This document shows, in pieces, positions 7,101 to 17,815 of a stretch of 19,860 nucleotides of DNA (position 1 is its first letter; every line of letters begins with the position of its first letter). The position numbers and the translations under genes are program-made. Below the pieces are notes generated by a model, which did not search any database, was not told where the DNA came from, and saw nothing but the letters and a program-made list of their open reading frames with translations. Origin of the DNA: Willaertia magna (lineage: Eukaryota; Heterolobosea; Eutetramitea; Acrasida; Naegleriidae); NCBI GenBank assembly GCA_902984215.1, contig CADWAF010001070.1:1-19860 (forward strand), written 5' to 3'.

Positions 7101-10100
7101 CAGCAAGTTCTAAAGTAGTACTGAATTTTGTATCATGCAAAGTTGTACATTCTATATTTCTATTCATCAAATTAGTTTTGAGCCACTCAGTTGCCCTTTT
7201 GGATGGATCAATTATGAGTGGATATTTAATACTTTCTAAAATTACAATAGCATTTTCAATAGAAAGTTCATCTCCAGGAAGACCTTCAGCCTTATATTTT
7301 AGCATTTCACTTTCTGTGCTCATGAATGTTCTAAATGCAAATTGTTTAATTCCTAACATCTGTTTCCATTTTTCTATATATTCTGTTCTAATATTCTCAG
7401 GTGTGTCAGGTAGATAAATCATAAATGCGGCAGCCAATAGTGAAAGATATGGAAGTTCTTTTAGTTCTTTTGTTTCTTTTTCAACTTGTTTTTCCCATCT
7501 TTCTTTTTCTCCACCTAATTTACTGAGTAAGTTTTGCGCAGAACTTAAAGTTTTTTCAGCTTGTTGAAGATTGAATTTCAGGGCTTCTGCTTCTTGAGTT
7601 TTTTGTTCATATTCTTCTTGAAGTTTTTTAACCTTTTCATTGAGAGAAAGGATTTTGGACTCACATTGATTCAATTGTTGGTTGAGTACATCTTGACTTT
7701 TTTGTAATATTTCCATTTCTTTTTTCAAAGGGCCAACCATTTGTAATACCTCAGTATACTCCACTTGAGCTTTAATCCATCTAGCAAGTGAAAGTGCTGC
7801 CTTACTGCTTCTGGCTGCGACCTCGTCCTTAAATGCCTCAGATGCCTCCCCAGATAAAAATTTTTTCACTTCCTCTAATGTCTTTTTATCTACATTCTCA
7901 GTATTAAAACTAATTATTTGTTCTTTTACACCAGTTCTACCAAGAAAGTTTTGTGCACCTTTCCAAGAAGAATCTTTTAATCCCATCAATAACAGTACTC
8001 CTTGCATAATAAACCTAATTGTCACAGGGGGTTGAGGGAGACTACGTATTTCAGATAATTCTTTTTGACCAAGAGCGCCGACTGCTTGCTTTGCAGTTTC
8101 TAAAATTGGTTCAATGTTTGCTAACTTTGAATTTACAAAAGCTTTTTTCTCATTTAGTTTTTCTTCTTCTATTTTCATTCTATCTTTTAATTTTTCTACG
8201 TCGTTTTGTTCCTTAACAGATTCTTGCATGCTCTTTTGAATTTCAATAAGGGCTATTTTTTTTTGCTCTTGTTTTTCATTGAGTTGAATTTTTTGCAGTT
8301 CAGCTTTTCTTGATAGCTCATCTATACTTTTTTCAGCTTCCCTAATTTTGGAAAGACCCTTATGAAGATGTTCTGTTTGTTCTTGTTTTGCATTTCTCTT
8401 TTTTTGTAATATAACATTAAATGTATCTACAAACTGAATAAAATGAAGAGGGGTCATATTCCTTGTTTCGTTAATTGAAGTGAAATATTGCATAAAATCT
8501 TCAGGTTTTAATGACATTGTTTTTAAGTCTGATTCCTCTAGTATCATTTTTGGAATTTGTTGAATGCCCTCTGTTGACCAACCTTCCTTCCATATTATGT
8601 TACATTTCGTAAAAAGAGCAGGATTGGATCTGCACCTTAGATTGAATTCTTTGTTTTCAGGATCCATAATAATAACAATTCTTAAATTATCTACAACACG
8701 TTTAACAAACAAATTATAAGGAGTCATTTTAGCAATGTTGTCTCTTTGGTTAACCTCATCTTTCAAAGGTGCTAGGACTTGTTCCATCTCTTCCTTGGTG
8801 AAGAGATTTGGGACTTCTCCAGAGCTCAACAAACCGTTTATAATTTCTAAGAAGCTTGGATCAATCATTTGGTGGTCTTCAATTACAAAACAAACTTTTT
8901 CATTTAATGAGCCAGCTTTTTGTAGAATTGCCTTAAGGTCATTTCTAAAATTTTTGATATTAAAACCCACAAACATTTTAGGTGTAAAAAGTTCAATTTT
9001 GAGTAAATGACAAACCAAAGCAACAATATCTCCAGATCCAATTCCTGGCTTAGTGATCAATAAAATAGATCCACTATCTCTTGCTAATACTCTATCAATT
9101 TGAGATACATAATCAATCATTTCTGGGATAAGGAATAATCTTAAAGGCCTATTTTCTCTTTCAAAACTTTGTAGCGCAGTTTTCTTTAAATTATTTCGTT
9201 TGGAAGATGAAGAACCTAAGAATGACCCAAAATCCAATACCTTAGCAGGTAGTAATTGTTTTCTTTTATCTGTGTTAGCTAATGTAGTGAATAGGATCTT
9301 GCTTAGCATTTTTGAAGAATAACCAAGAGAATCAAATTTGGCATGCACAGTGTTTTCAATATTTTCATATAAATTCAAGTTACCTACAAGTCTATCCTTA
9401 AATATTCTTCTTGCTTCGTAGGTCCATGCATCCAATAATTCAGTACATCTGTTACTATTAGATGCAACTTGATAGTTTAATAATCCTAAAATCCATTTTG
9501 TAAGATCTCTTGGCGTGAATTGGTAATGTGCATAATCGTCTATTGAAAACTTTTTGGCCATGAGATCATAAAATTCTATCATAGCCTCAGTAAGTAGGTC
9601 AATATTTTGTGATAGTTTCCAAATAGAATGTGATGAGAAATCTTTTGATAATGCTGTCTTCAAATAAGAGAAAACTACCTGTTTCAATTGTTGCTTGTCT
9701 GAGTATGACATATATGCTATTCTGACAATAGATGTAAATCTTGTATTAAGTTCGTGCCTTCCCACAGTATTGGACGGAAGCATGGAGGCCACAATTTGTA
9801 TTCTTTCTAAGCCTATCCATTTTAATTCATCATCGTAAAATCCTTTATAGGTGATTAGTTGTTGAAGGAACGATATTAATTGAGTTGTTCCATACATATC
9901 AGGACATGGTAAATTAATGTCTTTTAAGTATAGGATGAGTCTATCACCTTCCTTTGGTCTCAAAACTTTCCCAGTGGTGGTGGTAAATACTGTACAAGCC
10001 TGGTTCAACTTTTGAATTACATGACTTGCCTTTGTTTGAGAATTGCAGTGGATTCTTGCTATTTGGGAATTAGGTATATCTAGAAACATATTTTCTAAAA

Positions 10101-13100
10101 GCATTGATTTTCCAGCCCCTTCAGGACCACAAAGAATAAATGGTTCCATATTTTCTAACCAAGGAAAGACAATGTCTTCAATTCTTTGTACATCAACAGT
10201 TCTTATAATAGGATTATTAGAAATATTTTCAAAATTCAGTTCTAAGGATGAATCATAAACGTATTGAGTATAACATGAATCTTCTCTAGAATAATAATAA
10301 TCTAGAGGTCTTCTAAGGTCAATTGCGCTTGTTTCTTCACATATTGTATAAATATCTTTAGCAAACTTTTCTCTTGATTTGATTTGTAGAGAGGACCCCA
10401 AACCTCGTATTAAGGCACAGACAGAATCACTTTTTGAGTGGAAATCTACTAACTGAGATAACCCATTCATTATTATTCCCATTCTCGTTGATTTCACTAC
10501 AAATTCAGATTCTTCAAATGAAAAAATACTATTTAAGGCTGAGTAAAAGTAATTATTAATGAATGAACCTAAATTTTCTATTATATTATCTGGTTGTTTT
10601 TTAAGCCAAGCCTGAACAATACTTTTAACATCTATTTCACTATCCGAAAGGTATATAACACCCATTCTACTTACAGTAGCCGGAGATGCAAACTTTAAAC
10701 TATGTGTTTCAAAAATAAAGTTAACATTAGAACCAAATTGTATTCTTTCACCAGAAGGCATTGTTAGTAAATGGTTATCATCTAGAACGGAATTCAATGA
10801 CTCAACCCACTCAGGGTCAATATCGCCATCACAAATATTCCATGAAATTACATCAGAGTCTTCCTTAAGAATGGTTCTGGCATTGGCTGTAATAATACCA
10901 TCAAACCATTCTCTTGTGTCCATATCCATGTGACCGAGTAATTGTTGTCTTGGCATTGCTTTTGGATTTACAACATACGTTTGCATCTTTGTATTTAATT
11001 TCTTAAGGGCCTCACATAACACTTTCCAAATTATAGTTTTTCCTGAGCCACTTGGTCCAACCAAAACAACACCCATTCTTTGTTTGCATGCCTCATAGAA
11101 TTGGAGTATTTTTTGAATTTGGTTAGATATTGGAATTAATCCCATTTCATTCATAACATCCTTAATGGCCTTTTCTAGTTCAAAGTATGAAATGTCTGGG
11201 CTCTCTATGTTAGGGAATACATCTTTAATTATTCCATTGAATAAAATAGCATCTTTGTGAGTGAGTTTTGATAGCGTGTTCGCTCTCATAGCTTTGATTA
11301 CAATTTGAGCTTCCAACTCTTTAGATATTTTAGCATCATTTTTCTTAGATACCCTTATCTGAGATCCTCCAATGCTTAGTACAGTTTTCAAAGAACGTAG
11401 ACCCCAGTCGTAATGTTGTTGAGGACTTAATAGTTGTTTACAAAGTTGGAAAATGCTGACCAGTTTTTTTCCTAAATATTTTGCATTTTCAAATCCTTCT
11501 GATAGCAATATAACCTCGGCAATCAACTCATTATCGGGAGCAGACATTGCTACAGCTCTAAATAATTGTTTAAGATTGTCCGGGAGCTGAGACCTACCAC
11601 CATATCCTTTACCAGCAGGATTGAGGGTAACAAATATTCCAGCATTTGCGTTTACTTTCACCTTATTTCCAAGGAGCTCAATTGGTTCATTAGATTTTTC
11701 TTTAATGGCCACTTGAATAATTTGGATTTGTTGAGAAATAGCAGAAAGTTGATCAGGTCTCAAACGATTAAATTCGTCAAAACATCCCCATGCCCCACAC
11801 TTGACCAATCCTATAAATATTCTTCCCATACTATTAAAGTCAATTCCTTCATCACAATTAAAAACAAGCACTTGTCTTCCTAATGCTTGTCCCAATGCCT
11901 TTACAGTTTCTGTTTTACCTGTACCAGCTGGGCCATAAGGGTTACCACCATAACCTAAATGCATGCCTTGAGTAAGTGTCAAGTAGCACTTATCTGTTAG
12001 TGGTGTATGTACAAGTTTTGGTGCATTACCTTGGTATTCATATGTATAATTAAATTGAGCATTGCACATTCTAATTACACACTTTCCATTTTCTAGATAA
12101 AAACGTATTTGCTTCTGCCAAATCCAGTGATCTATTGTCAATGAATCCGTTTTCATCAAATTTTCTACTACCTCAATGTTGTGAATTATATCCAATATTA
12201 AGGATTTTACTTTATGAGATAACACTTCATCATCTTTTGCATTGATTGAGGTGAATTGGGATAATTGTGTCCTAAGAGAGCTAAGAAGGGTTTGCAAAGA
12301 TTTTCCTTTAATTGCTTCCTCACATTTACGAGTAAAGCTTATACTATCTTGCAAACATAATATTTGAGATGGATATGTGTCTATTTCAAAATCATTAGAT
12401 TTATCACATTCAATAAGAAGTTGTTCCAAAGTGAATACCATTTGTTGGTCGAGGTTTGATAGCCATTGTTCAACTTGGTCAATGATCTTGATTGGATTTT
12501 TGAGAGGAACTACTTCCCCTTTTGAGCTACATATGGCCACAATGTTATTCTGTTCTTGGTTAAATTGTACTTTGTGTATACCAGCATAAAGTTTTTTAAG
12601 GTGAGATTGGATAACTGATGGATTTTGGGATTGTCCTAAAATTTCTAACAAATCTGAATCACCAATAAAGTAAAATCTTGGGTATGCACTTCTTTTTTCT
12701 TCCAAAAATTTGTTTAGTGCCTTTTGACAAACATCCAAACCATCAGATATGTTTTTCAATCTATCTTTTAGGTTAATTATTCTTTCAAGTAAAACAACTC
12801 TTTTACTTATTCCATTTTTATCGTTAATATTTTGAATGATGTCAACGAAATCTTTATCTAATCTATTGAATCTTTGTTGTTCTGAAGGTAAAGAACCTCT
12901 CATAAAAATAGGTTCCAGATATAGCCATTTTCTTTGAATATTATTCAAATATTCAATATATTCACTAATGTTATTCAATTTTAATGCCCAAGACTTAATT
13001 TCTTCAGCAAATGGGTCAGCCCATTGGGAATCCTTAATTGATTGAATTAAAGATTGGTGATCTCCTAATTGAGTCAGTAATTCTTTCCACTCTTTTATGA

Positions 13101-16100
13101 GGTGAAGCGTTCTAGAATTATGACCAACGTATTCAAAGGTGGAAAATTCTGTGGACAAACCCCAAGCTTTTAGCTCATTTAATGCTTCTCTAATTTGATT
13201 TTCCCCTAAGGCTCTTGAATTTATTTCTTTTATATCATTAATCTTTTCAATAATTAGTTTAGCGCGGGTTAGTAAATGACCAAATTTTAGAGATTCAACT
13301 GTTACTTTTTCATTTGAAAGACCAATCAATCTAAAGAAAGAATCCCAGTGTTCCGCCTGCCACCCGTCACCACTTAAAAATTTGACATAATCTTTAAACA
13401 TTCCATATCTATCAATTTCTTCCCTTATATAAATTGTAATACTGTTTTTTTCCTTGTCTTTTAGTTCAGATTGCCACTCTATCACAAAATCTTCAAAGGA
13501 ATATATTTGTTTTTTAAATGCAAGCCAATCTTGTTCTGTCAATATTTCCATTCCAGAAATATACTTCTCATAAACCCCCCAAATCTTTTCATACTTTCCT
13601 ATATCTTCATCCAACTCAAAAAGCTCCTTTAATGGTTGTACTATAATACCAAAATAATTACATTCTAGCAATATTTCGTCTCCGATTTGCTTATGCCCTA
13701 GATATTCTTCTCTTTTTTCCTTAATAAATGATATTTGCTTCTTTGATGTGTCAGCATCAATAAAATTATTATCTTTTGGTTTAAGTTCATTCCATTTAAT
13801 ATAGAATTTGTTTAAATCATTTTTGTAATTCAACAACTTGGCTTCCACTTGTTTTTGAAGGTTAGAAGTTTTGTCTTTTAAAAATAGCTCGTGTGCCTGA
13901 ATGGTATCTTCAAAGTCATCCCATTTTTGTTTAACAGACGAGCTATCTAAAGAAATTCCAGCAACACTTCTAAATAATCTATTTTTTCTTTCAAAGCTAT
14001 CAAACTCAGCATAAAATGTGGACTTCTCTTCTCCTACTCTTCTGCAATATGCGTAGGATTTTCCAATTTCATCCATTGTTTGAGGATCTTTGGTAAGGTT
14101 TTCCAAGGTTTGGGATATGTAATTATCTATTGTGTCAAGATGCTTTTGGGCTTTCAACTTTAATGTTTTCACCAATACATCCCCCAGTCTTTGTAATTGA
14201 TCCTCTATAGAGGCCTTAATACTCTCCGTGGAAACCGCTATACAATCAATTTTTATGACATTGTCTAATCTTTCTATTTCCTTTCCCTTTTCTTTTATCA
14301 GTCTAAAGTTTGCCTCCCATTGAGATATATCATTTAAATACTCTAATGCTAATTCATCGAGCTCATTTTCTACCATTCCCAAAACAACAAATTCTTGAAA
14401 TCTTTTTTTTACCTTTTGTAGTCTTGAAAAAAGTAAGGTGGCTTTGTGAAAAACAGACTTAAGTCCCTCATTATTTGTGTAAGCTATATTTTTAAAAATG
14501 TCTGTTTCACTTAATCCATTAAAGGTAATAGGAAAAGCAATAAAATCCCTCATTTTCTCATAGTAAGTTTGTCTTATTTTTTCAAATGTTGGATTGAACT
14601 GAACTCTTTTATCCTTAAATATTAATTCACATTTCATATCTGGTAGATTTTCATTTAATGTTTCTAATCCTACTTTGTATTGATGTTCTAGTGCTTTATA
14701 TATGTTATAATCCCAATGAGTTTTCCAACTCTCCATATTAGTATAGTTTTGTGATTTCAAAAAGGCAAATATTTTTGATATTTCTTTCACTTTTGTTATC
14801 CAGGTTTCTTTTTCTCGAAGTAGATCTATACCCATCAATTGCACAACCTTATCTCCAATAAGCATATGATATTTTCTTAGCTTTCTATTTTCGGACGTAA
14901 ACTTTTCAGAAGCAACTTTAAGTTTAAAAATATATTTTTCTCCATTAATTTTGTTCCAAGCTTTATCTTCTTTTTGAAATTCAAATATTATTTTTTCAAA
15001 ATTTGTTGCTGCCTCAATTAACATTGAAGATTGACATTTAATAACCTGGGTGTGAACATTATTATAAAAATTTGCAATTTGTTTCAAGGCAATAGCTTGC
15101 GAATGAAAATCTTTAGCCTCTTCAGCCAACTTCGCGATATTTGAGGATACTGTAAAACCTAGTACCGATAATTGTCTAACCTCTTTAAGTAAAGATATTA
15201 ATCTTTCATTAAAATTTACAATCATTTTCTTGTTTTTGTCGAAGCTAATCATAGAGCCCTTTAAGGTTAACTCATCTTTTGATTTTTCGACCTCCTTTTC
15301 CCACATATTTTTCTCTGTGTTAATAAAAGTGTCTACCTCTGTATGCAGAGAATCACACATTTCTTGCAGTTTATCTATTCCAGAAAGATCTTCCAAAAAT
15401 GTGTTTGCTGTAATTCTGGTTGATTTTAATTTCTCTTCTATTTGTTTCACAAATACTATTCTTGATACAATATCAAAGGACGATTTGGTTTTTGAATTAT
15501 TTGAATTATCATATTTTAGATTGTCCAATTCTGCTTTTAATGATTGAACATGTGACCTCAGTTGACCAAGTAGTGTGGATCTCTCCTGAGATAGTTCTTG
15601 CTTTATACTTTCTCTCTTTATTAAATCTCTGTTCTTTTCAAATTCCAACAGTAATAGTAAAGGTTTAGATGACAGACTAGAAAGCTTCGATCGTAAACGT
15701 TCTGATATTCTTTTTTCAAGTGGAGCAATTATTTCTTCAAATCTATTAACTGCAGACTTCCAAGCCTGTTCAGAGTAGGGCGTGATATGAAGTGGGTTTA
15801 CTCCTTTAAACGATCCAAAGCAATCTATTTTCTCAAGTGTTTCATCATCCAAATTGTGTAGAATTTGTTCAAAGCTACTTCTAATTCTTTCAATTTCTTC
15901 TAATCTCATAAGTAATTGATTTATAAAAATATCTTTGTACAAACTTCCTTTCCACTTATGATTACCGTCAACTTGCCATAAAGATATTAGATCATTCATA
16001 CTTTTATTCCATTGATAACAAATCTCCATTGCATTATCCAAATTTTTCTTAATAGTTAAATAATTATCCTGCCATAGATCATATTGCTCTAATTTTAATT

Positions 16101-16966
16101 GAATAAATCTTCCTATGGAACTTCCAATAACCTCTATCAAATGTTTCATCCTAGACTCTGGATATGGTTTAGGATCCAAAACATCTATCCATATATTATC
16201 TAAAACTTCTTTCACTTTTTCTATAATACTGTATTCACCAATGATATCGTCCAAACTTTTTTGGTGTAGATTAGTGAAATCTTCCGCTATTCCTTTGCTA
16301 TCAATTATTTCGTAAATCTGGTGGGCTTGTTCGTTTCTTGAACTCATCTCCTCCCAGTATTTAAATTCTTCTTGAGGCGTAAGAAAGAAATATTGTTCAC
16401 TTTCTTCGGCCTCTTTCATTCGTTCAATCATTTCCTTACTGGCTACTGATTGAAGACCTACCTCTAATTGACTAAGTAGACTTGAAATAAGGGGATTAAA
16501 ACCCTTGCTTTGCGCAATGGAGAAATTTGCGAGAAGGGGTCCATATACTTTTTGCAGTGTTTGAAGCAAATCAACACTTGCTGAAAGGTCATGAGACAAA
16601 GATCCAACTCTAATTAAACTATCTTTGTTATCCAAATACATCTCCTCAGGACTTGTAATAGGTTGAGGTTTTCTTTTTAAAAAGTATAGTTCATTGATAC
16701 AACCTGCTGGAAAAGAAATTGTATTGGAAATTTTAAACTAATTAATAAATTTTTAATTTGATTTGAATCGGAATTAAAAAACAAACCTTATTTCCATCTA
16801 ATAAACAAATCTCCAAAACAGTTTCATTCCCATCTATAAAATTTGTTATACATTCATCCATATGAAGTGAAACTATATTACTTTGCTCAATCGTACTACT
16901 GGAAAAGGCATTCACCACCCAAGTCCTCAAAATCTTAAATCTTTCATCTTCCTGATCCAAAGGCAT
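4132..16966 (-). CDS. DYNC2H1: Cytoplasmic dynein 2 (IFT dynein) heavy chain
   Basis: Motor subunit of the dynein that carries intraflagellar-transport trains from ciliary tip to base. Two exons, 16966-16787 and 16737-4132, give 4261 residues (human about 4307). The order is: tail and linker (1 to about 1600, with RWLYLEPIFMRG near 1330 and PRFYFIGDSDLLEILG near 1405); AAA1 with GPAGTGKTE (about 1661) and Walker B CFDEFNRL; AAA2 with GPSGSGKT (about 1952); AAA3 with GPEGAGKS (about 2261); AAA4 with a degenerate P-loop KPGIGSGD lacking the lysine (about 2621); coiled-coil stalk and microtubule-binding domain (about 2845-3145); AAA5, with LIIDPSKRATEW (about 3242); AAA6; and the C-terminal domain. 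NPAGKGYGGR after AAA1 and the N-terminal ISNTISF..LYFLKRKPQPIT strongly favour dynein-2 over dynein-1 or axonemal chains. No stop or frame break occurs in 12.6 kb. The start at 16966 has an A-rich leader and places exon 1 in register with the family N-terminus. Confidence 0.95.
16738..16786 (-). other. Intron 1 of the dynein-2 heavy chain gene (49 nt)
   Basis: The donor is GTTTGT, the acceptor AATTAG, phase 0. Splicing joins LLDGNK to FKISNTISFPAGC. The restored stretch ISNTISF followed by LYFLKRKPQPIT follows the N-terminal pattern of known DYNC2H1 proteins. The more obvious acceptor TTTTCCAG, 30 nt farther on, would be out of frame with this donor. Confidence 0.8.
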
Positions 16967-17146
16967 TTTTCTTTTGGTTTTTGTAGTTGGTTGTTGCTAA
17001 AAACGCGCCTAAAAAATGTTCTTTTTCACAAGTACTTTAAAAACCTTTAAAAATTTTTATTTTGTTGTCAAATTCTTTTATAAAAACTACTAGGCTGAAA
17101 CTGTCAATTTTGGGACTAGAGAAACAGTTGGTAATAATAATAATTA
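16967..17146 (-). promoter_or_regulatory. Upstream region of the dynein-2 gene
   Basis: This 180-bp spacer separates the dynein start from the stop of the upstream same-strand Pkr1-like gene, so it must serve as terminator for one and promoter for the other. It contains a G+C-rich element AAACGCGCC (17001-17009; GGCGCGTTT in the direction of the gene), conspicuous in AT-rich DNA and reminiscent of E2F-type sites. It also contains AACTGTCAATTTT (17099-17111), which differs by one base from AACTGCCAATTTT in the 3610-3947 promoter region. No good RFX X-box was found. Confidence 0.4.
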
Positions 17147-17739
17147 TTATTCCTCCTTTTCCTTATTTTCATTATTAATATCCTTCTTTTTTGGGTTAGT
17201 ATTTATTGTATTTTCTTCTTCTTCTTTTTTAATGGCAGCTTCTTCTTCTTCTTTTTTCCTTTTCAATTCCATTAATTTCTTTTTCTTCCTAAGTAATAAT
17301 CTCTTTCTTAATTCCAAGTTTTCTTCATCTCGTACTTTTCTTAAAGCTGGAATAACACTGTTGTGACAAAATGTTTATAAATTTAAAAAATTAAAACCTA
17401 CTATTGTAAAGTTATTGACAATAATACTGCTAGTACAAACAAAATGACAACATGATATCTAGCTATTCCTGGAACATAATACATGAATAATAAACACAAA
17501 AAGAATGCAAATATAGATAACCATAAAACTCTGACGAACTTTGGGTGTAGAGAAGTACCAGGTTTTAAAATAAATCCTATTGTTCCTTTTTTCAAAAAAG
17601 CAGGTAAATTTGCTAATGGATCTAGATTGACGGTACCCTCCGATATTGTTTCTTCTTTTTCTTTGGTGTGTGTTTCGACTTTAGGTTCTTCGGAGTTGGA
17701 AGGAGGTGTTGGCTGTGTGGTTTTCGTGTCTTCTGACAT
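17147..17739 (-). CDS. Pkr1-like ER membrane protein (V-ATPase assembly factor family)
   Basis: Exons 17739-17402 and 17357-17147 join across a 44-nt intron to give 182 residues. Residues 1-45 are hydrophilic, rich in S, T, P, E and K. Residues 46-68 (LPAFLKKG..GFILKPGTSLHPKFV) carry the PGTS element that precedes the first membrane helix in Pkr1 proteins. Two hydrophobic helices follow at about 69-89 and 95-116 with a short PGIARYH loop. After the splice the protein continues VIPALRKVRDEENLELRKR and ends in a long, highly charged K/E-rich helix. In yeast, Pkr1 is an ER protein of about 120 residues needed with Vma12, Vma21 and Vma22 to assemble the V-ATPase Vo sector. The N- and C-terminal extensions make this copy longer. 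The start has an A-rich leader, and a tandem 24-bp repeat lies 29 bp upstream. The family call rests on the PGTS plus double-helix pattern only; an unrelated small ER protein is possible. Confidence 0.7.
17358..17401 (-). other. Intron of the Pkr1-like gene (44 nt)
   Basis: The donor is GTAGGT and the acceptor is CAACAG. A tyrosine codon is split after two bases (TA|T). Unspliced, the frame stops at once (TAG at 17401-17403). Spliced, the second helix is completed and a charged 70-residue exon follows in frame to TAA at 17147. Confidence 0.75.
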
Positions 17740-17767
17740 TTTTTATGTGTTTCTGCAAAATTAATTT

Positions 17768-17815
17768 TTTTATTCTTTCAAATCGTAATAATTTTATTCT
17801 TTCAAATCGTAATAA
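17768..17815. repeat. Perfect tandem duplication of a 24-bp unit
   Basis: Two adjacent identical copies (17768-17791 and 17792-17815) of a unit containing TTCAAATCGTAATAA lie upstream of the Pkr1-like gene. The identity and the CG within the unit argue for a recent duplication or a doubled promoter element, not random AT sequence. Confidence 0.85.

Noticed and set aside
5987..16315. Ten short plus-strand ORFs of 65-130 codons opposite the dynein gene
   Set aside because: All lie wholly antisense to one conserved 12.6-kb coding exon and show no recognisable motif; they are expected by chance.
16707..16737. Use of the acceptor TTTTCCAG near 16707 for the dynein intron
   Set aside because: With the GTTTGT donor it shifts the frame, and it would remove the ISNTISF segment that matches the family N-terminus.
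16990..17003. A possible RFX X-box (GTTGCT followed by AAAAAC) before the dynein gene
   Set aside because: The half-sites fit loosely, but the 1-3 base spacer of a real X-box is absent and the right half is just an A-run.
17483..17764. A 93-codon plus-strand ORF
   Set aside because: It is antisense to the Pkr1-like exon 1, whose minus-strand frame has the membrane helices and splices in frame to a second exon.
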